Shown here: piece after piece, positions 46,241-58,560 of the stretch
Layout: every line of letters begins with the position of its first letter
Numbering within the stretch: position 1 is the stretch's first letter
NCBI GenBank assembly: GCA_036346205.1
Contig: JARFJB010002010.1
Coordinates: 1,507,001 to 1,571,000, forward strand
Length of the DNA: 64,000 bases
Origin: Vesta saturnalis
Taxonomy: Eukaryota > Arthropoda > Insecta > Coleoptera > Lampyridae
Direction: 5' to 3'
Notes under the pieces: generated by a model
The model's input: only the letters and a program-made list of their open reading frames with translations
The model's database searches: none
What the model was told of the DNA's origin: nothing
Position numbers and translations under genes: made by a program

Positions 46241-48354
46241 TAGGTACTGTAACGTGTTAAATTAGCTTGGGAATTTTTAGAGCGAGTTTACAATTTTTAT
46301 GCCTGTTGTATAGGCAACACACTTTGCTTCTCTTAAATGGGAAATTTGACAGCAATGGTTTTAGAATTGAATTTTAACTAAATTTTAATAACGCAATAGT
46401 GTTGGAAATTCCAATTGGTCAGATAGGACCAGGTGATTTTTCTTTTTGGTTCTTTCGTCTGAAAAGAACGCCATTTTGTGCGTTGTGAGCAACTAGGTAT
46501 GTGGAAGATTTCTTTCTGTAATATTTTATAAAATTTAATTTAATAAAAGTTACATGCAGCATTAGTGCTGGTTTCTTTCCACAGTTAAAAGAAATTTATA
46601 TTACGTATTGTAGCGCTCGTTTCCACGGATATTAAAGTTTCTTAACAACCGTGTTCGTCAGATCAAGAGGTGAGTTAAACCGCTTTTTTTCTTTTTACAA
46701 TGATCACCCCTGTTGAAACGTTTAAATCAATAAAATACATGTTTTACAATTTTAACATAAATTAAAGTATACTTTAACAATTTAGTATGTAACTCGTATC
46801 TAAAACAAAAGGGTTTCTCTAAGTTCTTTCTTTGATTGTGGTTTTGGTCCTTTCGTCGCTTCTTCAGTTCAATGCTGTAATGGATCGTATCGCCTGTACA
46901 TGAACTACTCTTTTACACCTGCGGTTATGAACGTATGGTTAGCAGTGCTTCGTGACTACTGAATACCGAGCAGGTTCTATAACAGCCCGCTGGAAGATAA
47001 CTCGAGGGGTTACGTTAATCTCGCTTCGTTTTCACTAAAAGAACAATTAAGCGTAAATCACGTAAGACATACGAACACTCCTTATTTATCATCAACTGAT
47101 TGGTGAGTCTTTTAAATGTTTAATTACTTCATATCGGAATCTTAGATCTATCTATCAATGAATGACAAACGTTTTAAAGGCAACTTCGAATTACTTTAAA
47201 AGTGGTTCGTTATTAAATGAATTACAGCTGCAAATATAACACGGTTTCCTAGTGGTGTGTTATACATATATTTAACTTCGACATTGCTTTGAGTTGCATC
47301 TAACCAGGTTACGTACCTGAAATTGTAAAAATTTTAATTAAGATTTAGTTAATATTTAACTCAATTTATACTTACTGAGGTGTTCACTTTTACTTTTATT
47401 AAATTGGCTTCCTCAGTACTTTATTTAGAGGTACTCTACTGATTAAACTCGGAAATTTTAAATGTAATAGAAACAGCTGTGACAAGTTGCAACTGTTCAC
47501 CTTGAAGTTTGATGCTTCTGTATTTAAATAAGTCATTTATATGGGGAGATTCACATTATAACCAAACACTGATGTGCTTGTAAAGTAAAACGCTCTATAC
47601 TGGGTGATTCAAATAATTAGCAAATATTGCTAAAAATTTTAACTGTTGAATTTAGGATTTATGCTTTGCTATGTACTAATATTTAAACTTTAATTGTACG
47701 TTCTAGCAAACGTTATCAAAAATAAGGAAGCTATTAATAACTCACAAACGTGGCTATTTTAGTCTTCAGCTGGAAATCAATCCTTTCTTTGTTTGTTGTT
47801 GCGTTAAGTTTCAGAGTTTATAGAATTAAAGTAGTTTTCTAATGTATGCTTGTAGTTTTACCTGCAATAGTTGTAACAGACTCATTTTTTATGTGCATTG
47901 CTTGAAAACTTCTACTTCACTTTACGGTCATGGTGATTGATTATTTCTAGTTTTAATTCTTTTTATGCAATAATACACATTTGGCTGATATATATTGGTT
48001 ATTTATATCTAAGTGAGGTTATGATTCGGTTGAAATAAAACCGAGATGTCAGTTGTAACGGGTCACAAAAGTTACCGTTCATATTTTTGCTGTAAATGGT
48101 TTTGATTGAGAATATCATTCACAGACGACCAGATTGCTTACTAAACTTTCCTGGTATATTTAGCTTATTCAAAGTCAGGTAGAAAACTCTTATCAGCTTT
48201 AAAAAGTAAATCCTAAAAATTGTCATTTTTACGTTAATACTGATTGTATATGTCGCGAGAGGAAACTTGTTTAAAGATACGGAATTCTTTTCCATTTCCA
48301 AACGACCTAGATTATTCATTAGATTAATTTGAATCTTTTAAGAACTATTCGCGT

Positions 48355-48356
<2 letters not shown>
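46241..48356 (+). other. Gene-free stretch with three splice-donor-like sites
   Basis: There is no long frame. Plus-strand sites that match a strong donor are CTAG|GTATGTGG at 46497, AGAG|GTGAGTTA at 46670 and ATTG|GTGAGTCT at 47103. Each follows 60-250 bp of GC-richer sequence, which could be untranslated first exons of a gene extending beyond the window. Nothing else supports this. Confidence 0.2.

Positions 48357-48421
<65 letters not shown>
48357..48421. repeat. (TA)n microsatellite
   Basis: Pure TA tract in otherwise unremarkable sequence. No transposon end was recognised next to it. Confidence 0.97.
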
Positions 48422-48429
<8 letters not shown>

Positions 48430-50084
48430 ATATCTGTCCCAACCGTAAGTTACATACCTAGTGACTAAAATACAAACATGTGTACATGGCATTGCATGTA
48501 CATTGCACGCATAATTGCACAAAGGTAAGTTTGAACAAATAGCACGCACATTACATATTAGTGTTAGTAGTTTCGACAAAATCATTTATGACTATCTGAA
48601 TTATCAAAAAGTTTGCGCAAGATGGGTGCACAGGTTAATGACTATACAACAAAAACAGCGATGAAGTCTGCACTGAGCTTTTCATGGGATATCAATATGA
48701 TGTTGCTGTACTTTTAAATTACTTACTTTCCTCCGATAAGACTTGAGTTCACCATTTTACGGCAGAATCAAAGAGATGGAGTCTAGAGTAGCAAATATCG
48801 TGCGTTCAGCCGGTAAAATATTGACCACCGTCTTTGAGACAATGTAAGTGTCTTCTTGACCGCGTTCTTGAGAAAGCTACGTTCCGTGCGTGCTCTATAC
48901 CCTCTCTTGCATACTCAGAAAGTCCAGTCTGCATCTCTTTCAAGAAGGAGAAACCGTTCAATAAGGGTTCCTTCGAAAAAATGCATTCCTTCACATCTAC
49001 CCTATAGCCCTAATTTACCACTACGTGTTTGCCGTCCCTTTGATTACTGAAAGAGGCAACTGGTAGCTCATAATCTCGAGATAATGTTGATTTTGCCCAA
49101 CCAAAACACTTCATAAATCTAATAGAAACATGTTGCAAAGAAGAGAACTTATTATTTCATCCCACAATGACAAACGTCATGCTCTTCTAACACAAAAAGG
49201 TGATCAAAGCTAAACAATTTACGACACGAAATTATAGGTTGTGTGTGAAGTAAAATATTTACGCATAACTCTGTAATAGTTTGAATGCACACAAGTGCTG
49301 TACACGGTAGGTATACGTAGCGTGCAGTGGAAGCGGACGAACTAGCAAGAGTCGAATGAAAAAACCCTTTCATGGGATCCGCACCAGTAAACGGAATTGC
49401 AATTGGCATGGATAGAAAGGAGATGCATGTAGGATTCACAAGTAGTCGTAAATAACAAGATATTTCCGGAAAACCTTAATATGAGACTAACAACGTTCAT
49501 TACACAAGTGAAGTAGAATTAAATCAGGTACGGAAAACGTCATGATCCACTACCACATGAACAAGCAAGTACACCGGGCCGTGCTGCATATTTATTTCGA
49601 TACCACTTTTTTTAAATCCTGAAACCTTAAGGAAAGTTTGCCTACTTCATGCGTGCAATTCAAAAATCTATTTAAAAATGCATGGTATATCATGTAAAAT
49701 TAAGACACCTTATATATTTCAAGATAATTTTAAAAAGTAGGTGAACTTAATGAAGATATATGAACTTAAACCGATTTTTTTTATAGTTGTTGTTTATATC
49801 AACGCATATGTTTTTTCTAAACAGAAATGGTCATAATAATGTTTTATAATACTTTATATCACGATTTCACTGACACTGGTAGAACAAACACTGTCGAATA
49901 TAGTTAAAGAAATGTATACGTGGCTTGAAAATAGAATAGAATCACAATAATGTACCCTTCGTATATTTTTAATTTTAACTATTACAATAACGTAAATTAT
50001 TGTATTGCTGTGGTAATTTAACATATTTAATTGATAACGTATTTACTTTAAGGCTTTTCTTTACTAAAATAAAATACAGTGCAA
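48422..50084. other. No recognised feature
   Basis: Short frames on both strands (longest 95 codons at 49152-49439, minus) lack motifs. No repeats linked to the rest of the window. Confidence 0.35.
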
Positions 50085-50257
50085 TAGAATTAGATTTCAT
50101 AGTTGGCTTTATACGTTTATCAAACTGTTGTATTAATAAGAGGCTTATATTTGAGTTTGAAATTTTCATATTTCATAAATTTATTTTGACATCTTAAATA
50201 ATTCTTAAAGATATTATTTTTTACTGAAGACGATAACTATAATTGTTATAGAAACGT
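50085..50257 (+). mobile_element. PLE tail, copy 3
   Basis: It matches the last 170 bp of the tails at 7150-6990 and 18540-18715 (TATACGTTTATCAAACTGTT, CATCTTAAA). It ends CTGAAGA (50224-50230), a five-pair hairpin ATAAC/GTTAT, GAAACGTATAAATG and then the (TA)n tract. The CTGANGA and GAAA boxes are intact. Confidence 0.65.
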
Positions 50258-50261
50258 ATAA

Positions 50262-50330
<69 letters not shown>
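50258..50330. repeat. (TA)n microsatellite at the end of a PLE tail
   Basis: TA tract starting directly after GTATAAATG of the PLE tail. Confidence 0.97.
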
Positions 50331-52261
50331 TATATAAAAATACACTATTCAGTATCCAAAGGATAAGTGTTTTAATTATGTGAGATAATCGTGAAAGGAT
50401 TTCATAAAACATTAGTTGCTCAAATTGTAAACAGTGTTACTGTAAATTACATTGTCATGTTCATTGGCTCTACAAACATAACAGAAATACATGTACATAG
50501 CGCAGTTTTATGTCGAAACAAGGGCATTAAAAGATGCATTATGTTTTCAGATTGAAATTGAAATGTTTGTTAATTAATTAAAAAATATTACAATTAAATA
50601 ATGGAAATTAAAAGTAATCCGCAATTCGCATCCTGATACAGAAATACAAATGTTTTCATTTACCCAGTACTATGCGAGAACCATTCTATCGTCCAGCATC
50701 CCTTTATTGAGCACTGTATGGTTTTTCTTTTTCCCGATGAGTGGAACACTCACTTATAATCCCAAAGGTCTACGCGTATTAACGTTAAAACGACTCGATG
50801 CAAGCGTTTCTGCACATATCTAACATTTAAGGTTCTCACTTTCACATAAACTTGTACTGTTCTATTTCGCGAAAAGTTCCTGTCATCAAGCTATTTACAT
50901 AAATTTATTTAGCGTATATACTTCGTAAAACTATTTTATTAGAAAGGGGTTAAAATTTCACGTTTCTTTCTTTATGGTGAATTAATTGAACTCGTTTGAA
51001 CGTCGATTTTCTAACGTTATAATGTAATATTACTCGCGGTTAACAAGTCTATCAATAACATCTATACTTTTCAAAGGAAAACGACGATTGGAAAACGTGC
51101 TTTAAACTTTTTTGCCTAGGTAATTAAAAAGACTTGTGCATGCCACGTTGTAATTATGACCTTCACCAGTAATTCGTGGTTTAAAAAACTCACTACGTCA
51201 CTCAATGTTATGGTAAAATCACATGGTGTTAAAATAGACTGTAAAAATTAACCGCACATAATCTTGTTTTGCAAAACGTTCGCGTTAAGTTAGTCCGAAG
51301 ACTATCAATCTTTTAAAGAAATTTCTTTTTACACCAACTGTCGTAATCTAAATTTGAATTCGACTAATAATCACTAGGCCTATATTAGATGCAGCGAGTG
51401 ATGTTACCGCACCCTCGATATGCAATCAAGAGGTCCAAAACTCTTTTAATTTGACCTTAATTGTACAAAGAATAGTAACTGTGCTTATGAAACAAAGCTT
51501 ATTTTATATATCTGCAAATACATAGGGTTGTGTCGTAAGAATTTCAACCCGATACTATAATAAAATGCGCAAGTCCGCCATATGATTACATTCTGGAAAA
51601 TTATAAAATCCTTATCGAAACTTCGTTTTGGATTGTAGTATTCACGCCATATTATATTAAAAACTTAGAGAGACAGTATACCTTGTTTTTAGGAGTGCGC
51701 ACTACACTTTGTACAAAAATATTGAAAGTTTCATTGTTATTTGACACTTATAAATCTCCAAAACATTCCGCTTGTGATGAAATTTAATTTCTACAAGAGA
51801 AATCTCATTTAACGACCATAATCTGAAGCAAAGTTGTTTTCAAAATTAATAATTAAAAAGATAAATTTTGTTTAAAAATTTATCTTGAATACAAAATTCG
51901 TTTAATGTTCATTTTGTTCATTCTCGGTTCAAATATTATTATTTAACATGAACCGGGGTAACTTAGGGTTAATAATTATTCAGGTTTTTCTATAATAAAT
52001 CTTGAATTTATGTGAATAATTGCTTTTAACTTGTAATAAAAGTTCCAAGATTTACTTATCACAATTTAGGCACATAATTGTTTTGTTTATTATGTAAGCT
52101 GATATATTGTAAAGTATCTCAAAGTAACCAGTAACCCCGGAATTCGGTGTAACTTTGGTACACAGGCTCTTTATATGATCCTTTCAACCGTAGAAGTATG
52201 TATCCCAAAGATGGGCGTTTCGCTTAATTAGCAATTAAAATTGAAAAACAGAAATACATAT
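50331..52261. other. No recognised feature
   Basis: AT-rich sequence without long frames. GGGGTAACTTAGGG near 51954 resembles the GTAACTTTGG motif at the pogo element ends but has no partner that I can place. Confidence 0.35.
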
Positions 52262-52430
52262 ATGAAAATGTAAACTTTCACCATTAACACTCATAATAAA
52301 ATACTTATCCTTTTTGGGGTTTTTTTAATGGTGTATTTTAAATTATAAAATATAAACGTTTCGATAACACTTACAGTTATCTTCGTCAGTAGTAATATTT
52401 GTTAAAAATTATTAAAGATGTTGTAAACAA
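52262..52430 (-). mobile_element. PLE tail, copy 4
   Basis: On the minus strand: CTGACGA (complement of 52383-52389), a perfect hairpin GATAAC/GTTATC, GAAACGTTTA (GAAAC at 52358-52362), then AAATTATAAA and AACACCATTAAA as in the copy at 6950-7000. This is the best preserved CTGANGA-hairpin-GAAAC unit in the window. Confidence 0.65.
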
Positions 52431-52720
52431 TTTTGTCAAAGTTGAAATACATAGTTTGCCATATTTTGAATGCAGGAATTGGGAACAAAGGACAAAAAGG
52501 AAACACTAAAAAACTCCCAAAATATTATTCTATGCTTTATTGCTTTATAACAGCCTTGGAGAAATAATTTTAATTTATAAACTGTTACCAAAACATGAAC
52601 TTACAAAAAAAAAAAAAAAACTGGGAAACAAATAATCAAGGTTTATCCCATGAATTCAACTTATTTCTAGAAAAAACTTAGAAATTCTCATGAAACACAT
52701 TTCATGCAACATAGTTTAAT

Positions 52721-54265
52721 TCAGGAATACCGATGTCCTCGGAGTTCAGGTTCTTTTGTTGGCTTTACTATTTCCTTATCGACATAAAACACTTCGACTT
52801 TGCGACATGGCCATTCCCATTGTTTCCCATAACGTCTCAAGACATTTGTTCTTAAGAACTTTTGTTATTTGCTCAGGATAATATTATTGGAAATAACCAA
52901 AATGTAATCTCCAACATTTCTGGTGTTCTCAGAACATGCAAGTTGTTGGGCTATTCCTGATACATTAGAGTCATCCGAAAGTTCAGGATTTTAAGGGCTA
53001 GTATCACTTTCTGCGCTCTCATCTGTACTAGTATCTGGATGATTCTTTGGCCTTTTTGGTCTTTTGTGTTGTTTCTTAGTCAATGGTACACTATTGTTAG
53101 CATCCGAACTCTCAGAAGACCCTTCTTGGATGCCTGTGCTTTAGATTTTAGATATGGAGGGCTGAGAATAGTCGACAGGCTCAGTGGTGACTGGATGCTT
53201 CTTGACGTTTTTGCGTTAGATGTTCAAGAAGGCTTTGCCGAGCGACAGCTTTAATTATAGCGTCATCAGCAACAGCATTACCACACAATCTTTTTAAAAC
53301 GACCTCCCTATTTAAATAGTAAATTCCGCATTTTCTAAACCCTGCTTTGAGATCCCAAGCACCACGATCTTCCAATTCTGCCAAAGAGGTTTTTAAAGCC
53401 GAGAAAATGTTTCCTTTGGCATGCCATGAAACGATTTCCTTCGGCCATGTTTTTCAGGATTTGTCTCCAGATTCCCTTCACAGGGCGGAAATAGGCTACA
53501 TCCAGAGGCTGGAGGAGAAGTGTTGTATTGGGACGCAGTGCAATGAATCTTATATAATTCGCACAGCCTTACCAACTCCATATCTAGGTGGGAACCGAAG
53601 TTGTCTTCAATCAAAATTTTAAGGAACCATCTTTCATCCAAAGTCTCTGAGCTTTGTAATTGACACATACTGGAGCAAGCACATTTCCACATATCATAAG
53701 GGAAGTACGCGCTTTTGAAGAAGTGCTAATCTTTTCTGGATACTTGGTCCCTTCCTAGTAACTATTTTTGTTCGGCCTGGGATATCGACGAGATTTGTCT
53801 CATCGTAATTGTAAATATTAGCTGGAGGGGCTCCTTCCAGTTCAGTTTGTAGATTATCAGAGTATTCATTAAGTATTACATCAGTTGCTGCTAGTGCATG
53901 AGTAATATTGTGTGACAATCTGCTCTGCGCTTTAAAAATAAGTTAACTCAATCGGGACCTGGATAATTGTTTTTAAAACAAGGAACCTTCCTTGTTTATC
54001 TAAGTAAAACTTGACAATAATTTTGAGATCTTCACCTCTTAGTGGAAAACCAAATGCAGATAATTAAGTATCCAAAAAATGACTCTTCTTCTTGATCTAT
54101 AAAGACCTTCGGTTTTCCAGGCACGATTTCAATGTAGTTTATTCCACAATTTATTTTTTGATATTTGGTATTTTTTGGCAGTGTTTTGAAGAGAAATCAA
54201 TTTGCTTCTAACTTTTCAAGAACCTGTTGTAACTTATCTTGGTTATAGTTTTTATAATTTCACGC
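52721..54265 (-). pseudogene. pogo/Tigger-like transposase with psq-type helix-turn-helix, decayed
   Basis: The N-terminus (about 54265-54100) reads YNYNQDKLQQVLEKLEAN, the start of a pipsqueak-type HTH, then KPKVFIDQEEESFFGYLI. FGFPL and EDLKIIVKFYLDKQGRF follow in a shifted frame, then NITHALAATDVILNEYSDNL. The DDE core shows ANIYNYDETNLVDIPGRTKI (first D) and ILIEDNFGSHLDMELVRLCE (second D). The piece carrying the third acid is scrambled and the segment between the two is deleted. GAWDLKAGFRKCGIYYLNRE is the conserved block after the core. The C-terminus ends VGDYILVIS, EWPCRKVEVFYVDKEIVK and RYS with a TGA at 52721-52723. Multiple frameshifts and stops. Confidence 0.85.
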
Positions 54266-54459
54266 ACCGAGTATGAGTAGTATGTTTCGGGGCAGTATTA
54301 GTCTGAGGAGAAAAAAAAAACACTGTAAAAAAGTCTACATTGCATTGCCAGTGTAATTTTGGTACACAACTTCTTTTAGATTTGTCCTTTGACATGTACC
54401 AAAGTAACCTTTGCATGCTATGATTTTTTAAACAAATCTAAATAATTCTTTTCAATGTA

Positions 54460-57395
54460 CCGGGCGGAGGTCGGCTGTATATGAGAAACTAGGCATCGCA
54501 CAGTTTTGGGGAAATTTATAGTAAAAGTAACCGAGAGAAATTGCTAGAAATTAGTTTCGAAGTTCCTGCAATGGCCGCTAGGGGGCGTACACGAACACCA
54601 ACTTAGAAAATCCGCATTTTCACTTAAATCGGTGTTATCAGGATATGTCCACAATAGTTTTATTATAAGCCTACAAACATTTTATTTTTTTAGCATTTTT
54701 CTCTATTTTGCTAAATGAGAGGAGGGAGAGAGAAAAAATGTCATAACTTCTTTTTAACTCAACCGATTTTAATAAACTAAATCTCGTTGAGAGAGGCTTC
54801 TTGGGTGCTTCTAAAAAAGTATTAACATTGTCGTTTTAGTTTTATTTTTGTAGTCGATAGACGGCGTTTTGTGACAAACTCGAAAATTTTTGCAATTTTC
54901 CCAAAAATTTGAAACGTAAGGATATAACTAACTCACGAAAAGAAGCGTGAAAAAATATAGAAGGTTTTGAAAACCACAAGTCAATATTTTCTTTCGTTAC
55001 AAAGATATGAATAAAGATAGATGTAAAAATATATTTTACAAATAAGAGAATCAGAGAACACATTTAACAGTCATTAATTTTAAAATTTATTAATTATTAA
55101 ACTATTGAAAGGATAGGAATAAAATTTAATATACTAAATGTCCGTTGGAGGGCGTATCTTTAATTTAGAGTGAATAATAAAATCAATTTCCTTTTTATAA
55201 TGTTTGCGGCCTTATAAAAGAATAATGTTATAGAAGTGTTGTGTGCAACGGGCCTAATACTGAAGAACTAATGACGCCCCAAATGGTCAATTGTCACCCG
55301 CACTGTTTAATACAGAGCCGCAATCTCTCACGCAAAAAGTAGCAGTCTAGTAAAAACAAGCAGGTCTTGACATGCCAAAATAATATCAAAAAAATAGCCA
55401 CTTAAATATTGTTTTGTATCAAAACAATATTTATATATTAAAGTTTTTCGGATATGATTAACGAACGGTTGATTTCAAAATGCCGTTAAAAAATGAACTA
55501 GCATTTTATACGCACGCTGTATATTTTGAATACATGAAGAATTCAACTGTTGCTGCAAGAGTTTATCCGTCGCGATATCCAGAAAGGCATCGTTACTAGA
55601 AAAGAGTTTTTGAACGATTGAGGCGGTGTTTAAGAAATACCAGAAGTATTCATATTCCATCTGTCCTAGACGTGGTAGAGACCGTACCGAGGAAAATATC
55701 ATAAACGTACTAGAGTATGCAGGATTTAATCCGCACGGAAATACTAGAAATATTTCTAACGGCTTAGTCACTGTCCACACTACCGTCAAACGAATTTTAA
55801 AATACTATGGGTAGGTACCTAGAAAACATAATGCCCTGAAATATGTACCTTGTTTTATTAATCTAGTTTAATAAAAAAAGTTTTATTTCAAATTGAGGCT
55901 ACGCTCCTACCATGCAGTTCTTAACGCTCCACGATTTTGATAGTACTGATTATTACCATTGGCTGCTAAACATGGTAGCTCAAAATCCCAGACTATTTTT
56001 AAATATACTATGAACTGCTCAGGGTACTTTTAGCAGCGATGGTACGTGAGTTTGCATAACATGCATTACAGGTCCCAAACAAATCCTCATTGAATGAAAG
56101 AGGTGCAACATTAAAGCAGGTGAGGAGTAAACGTTTGCTGCGATATATTGGGAGGAACCATTTATATTTAATGAGACACTGATTGGTAAAATTTACTTTA
56201 ATTTTCTGACCAACGAATTACCAGTTTTTTTAGAAAATGTGCCATTAGAAACACACCAAAACACGTTTTTTTTTAGTATGATAGGTGTCCAGACCATTTT
56301 TCGGCAAATGTCCGTCAGTTTTTGGACAAAATATTTCTTAACAGGTGGATAGGAAGGATGAGTTCATTTCTGTGGTCAGCCAGGTATTTATATTAATAGA
56401 AAAAAGTTTCAATTTTTAGGTCACCTGATCTTACCTGCTTGGATTTTTATTTTTGGGGAAGGTTGAAGGATATTGTTTATTTAACCAAATCAACCACCAA
56501 GGAGATATGGTAGAGTGAATAAGGAACGGCATTCACCGTATTCCAATGGCAGAAGTAGAAATTGCTGTTTTGTCTACGCGTGAGAGATTGTAGCGCCATA
56601 TTCAGCAGAACGGGCGACAATTTGAACATTTGGGACGTTATTAGTTCGTCAGTACTATGACTGTTGTACACCATTCCTTAATAGCATTGGCTCTTTTCAG
56701 GGCCACAAATAATATAGGAAGTAAATTTATAATGCGGCATAATAATTTAAAACATAAATGTTATTATCCGCTCTAAATTAAACATACGCCTTCTGAGGGA
56801 TATACAAAATACTAGGTTTTGTTCGTATTGCTTCTATTGTTTAATAATTAATGAATTATAATAATATTAATGATAGTTAAACGTATTCTCTACTTCTGTT
56901 GTAAAATGTATTTTTACATATATTTTTATCCATATCTTCGTAACGAAAGAAGACATCGAGTTGGGGTTTTCACCAATTTCTCTATTTTTTCACACCCTTT
57001 TCCGTGAGTTAAAAATAATTATATCCTTACATTTAAAATTTTCCAGAAAACTGCAAAAATTTACGACGCCATCCACCGACCAGAAAAAACAACTAAACCA
57101 GCAATGTTAATATATTATTCGAAGCGCCCAAGAAGCCTCTATCAAACCAGGCAGTTTTTTAAAATCGGTTGAGTTAAAAAGAAGTTGACATTTTTTTCAA
57201 GTGGATACTTATTTCTTCCTCCTCCCCTTATTTAACAAGAGAAAAATGCTAAAATAATGTTTCGAAGATTATGTTGTTTTAAAATAAAATGTTTTGGACA
57301 CATCATAGTAATTTTTCTAGGTCACTTTTATTATCAATATTTTTTCCCGAAGCTGTGCGATGCATAGTTTCTCATATACAGCCGGCCTCCTCTCT
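54460..57395 (+). mobile_element. Tc1/mariner-type element F with about 650-bp TIRs
   Basis: The left arm 54460-55175 and right arm 56755-57395 are imperfect inverted copies. Pairs include CGGCTGTATATGAGAAACTA at 54472 with TAGTTTCTCATATACAGCCG at 57365, and AACTCAACCGATTTTAA at 54757 with TTAAAATCGGTTGAGTT at 57159. TA dinucleotides flank it (54458-54459 and 57396-57397). The transposase sits between on the plus strand. Confidence 0.85.
55481..56641 (+). pseudogene. Tc1/mariner transposase of element F, decayed, with a possible mini-intron
   Basis: It starts MPLKNELAFYTHAVYFEYMK with the HTH region, then RRGRDRTEENIINVLEYAGF and KRILKYYG. The middle reads YYHWLLNMVAQNPRLFLNIL with a stop where the first catalytic D motif belongs. 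FLTNELPVFLENVPLETHQN leads to YDRCPDHFSANVRQFLD (second D kept), then RWIGR and, across a 36-nt GT-AG interruption at 56384-56419, SARSPDLTCLDFYFWGRLKD (third D kept). The end is PMAEVEIAVLSTRERL, a stop, and FEHL. Several stops and frameshifts. Confidence 0.85.
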
Positions 57396-57397
57396 TA

Positions 57398-58010
57398 ATG
57401 GACCAACCGGTAAATAAAATATTTTGCTATTTTGTCAATACTAATCTAGAATATGACTACTTAAAATTTACTTACCAGAAGTAAAGTATTTGCGTCAGTT
57501 TTGGCTACACAATACAAAATTTACAGATGATTGGAAAACACCTATTTGCAGCTGCCTGCATTAAACTTGAACTACTCTTGACAGAACTAACGCTGTGTTG
57601 TCACTTCACAATTTTGCTGCTTGTTACCTTATTTTGAATATTGAGTAGTAAAACGTCTTTCAAGATTTAACCTTTCTCTAAAGCAAAATGTCGGAAAAAG
57701 CAATAACCAACACACGAAGTAACTTGAGTCTACGGTACGGTACTAAACCCTAGAGTTAAAATATTAGTGGCGTAATTCTTCACGAGTACCGTTAAAACTT
57801 GAATCGGAATCTATACTTTTAGTTTTACACACTACCTTGCTTCATTCTTTTTTTATAACATCTTCAATTTCTATTAATTTAATCTTATTAGCCACCATTC
57901 CTTAAAACTCTATGTACTGATCTGGATATATTTTAAATAACTATGTAAGATTTCAGCGCTTTCTAATAACGGACAAAGATTTAGCAGTCATATACATACA
58001 CACGCATAAA
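57398..58010. other. No recognised feature
   Basis: Spacer between mariner F and mariner H. A GGTACGGTACTAAACCCTAG stretch near 57733 is a short inverted motif without context. Confidence 0.35.
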
Positions 58011-58260
58011 CAGGTATGGACAAATATTATCACGGGTCTGACTTATAATAAGTAAAACAAAGACAGTACAATCAGTTCTCGTGCTAAATGAGATAGAACA
58101 CACAACAAACTAAAAGCGCTGATGCCATACATGCGTCTTTTGAGTAGGCCAGTATCAATGAGACATTTAGTTGCTACTGTCAACGAGAATTGAAAATCAG
58201 TGTTTTTGCGAGTCCGACACAATACTCATGTATTCCACTGAAGAAAAAATACAGATTATA

Positions 58261-58518
58261 AAACATTATTATTAATTTTATTAAATACATAAATAAAAAG
58301 TTTACCTCGAGTAGGATTTGAACCTACGACATGTACTTTGCTACAGTACCGCGCTACCCGTCTGCGCCATCGAGATTCAAGCCCCAATCGATGCAAATTT
58401 TGTCTTTATGTATGTAGAACTGATGTGAATTCTAAATATAATTAGATTACAATCAAATTACTTATGTTAATGGAATGTGAGCCTGCAATATCACAAGGAT
58501 TCATAACAAAACGTATAA
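58261..58518 (-). mobile_element. SINE-like insertion with tRNA-like segment in mariner H
   Basis: AAATACAGATTAT occurs on both sides (58248-58260 and 58519-58531 approximately), a 13-bp target duplication as made by retrotransposition. Without the insert the mariner H coding sequence reads on. The tRNA-like segment lies at 58303-58376 on the minus strand, with about 140 bp before it, which is unusual for a SINE head. Confidence 0.65.
58303..58376 (-). tRNA. tRNA-like sequence, anticodon position AGC; likely SINE-derived
   Basis: The 74-nt cloverleaf folds well: acceptor ATCTCGA/TCGAGGT (one G-T pair), D arm GCGC/GCGC, anticodon stem GTACT/AGTAC with loop GTAGCAA, T arm GTAGG-TTCAAAT-CCTAC and discriminator A. 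The anticodon would be AGC (Ala), but the G3-U70 pair needed for alanine identity is absent and the sequence does not look like a normal tRNA-Ala. Because it lies inside an insertion with target duplication, I treat it as a Pol III promoter of a SINE-like element. Confidence 0.4.
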
Positions 58519-58560
58519 TAAATACAGATTATTAAGCTTGATTATTCAGGAAGCACTGTA

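Larger units (their letters stand above)
52130..54425 (-). mobile_element. pogo-type element (approximate limits)
   Basis: GTGTAACTTTGGTACAC at about 52147 is matched in inverted form by GTACCAAAGTAAC near 54405 and by GTGTAATTTTGGTACAC at 54350, so both sides carry the same subterminal motif around the transposase. Exact ends could not be fixed. Confidence 0.5.

Noticed and set aside
48806..49439. Overlapping 60-95 residue frames on both strands
   Set aside because: No motifs, no conserved pattern between strands and no repeat context; most likely chance.
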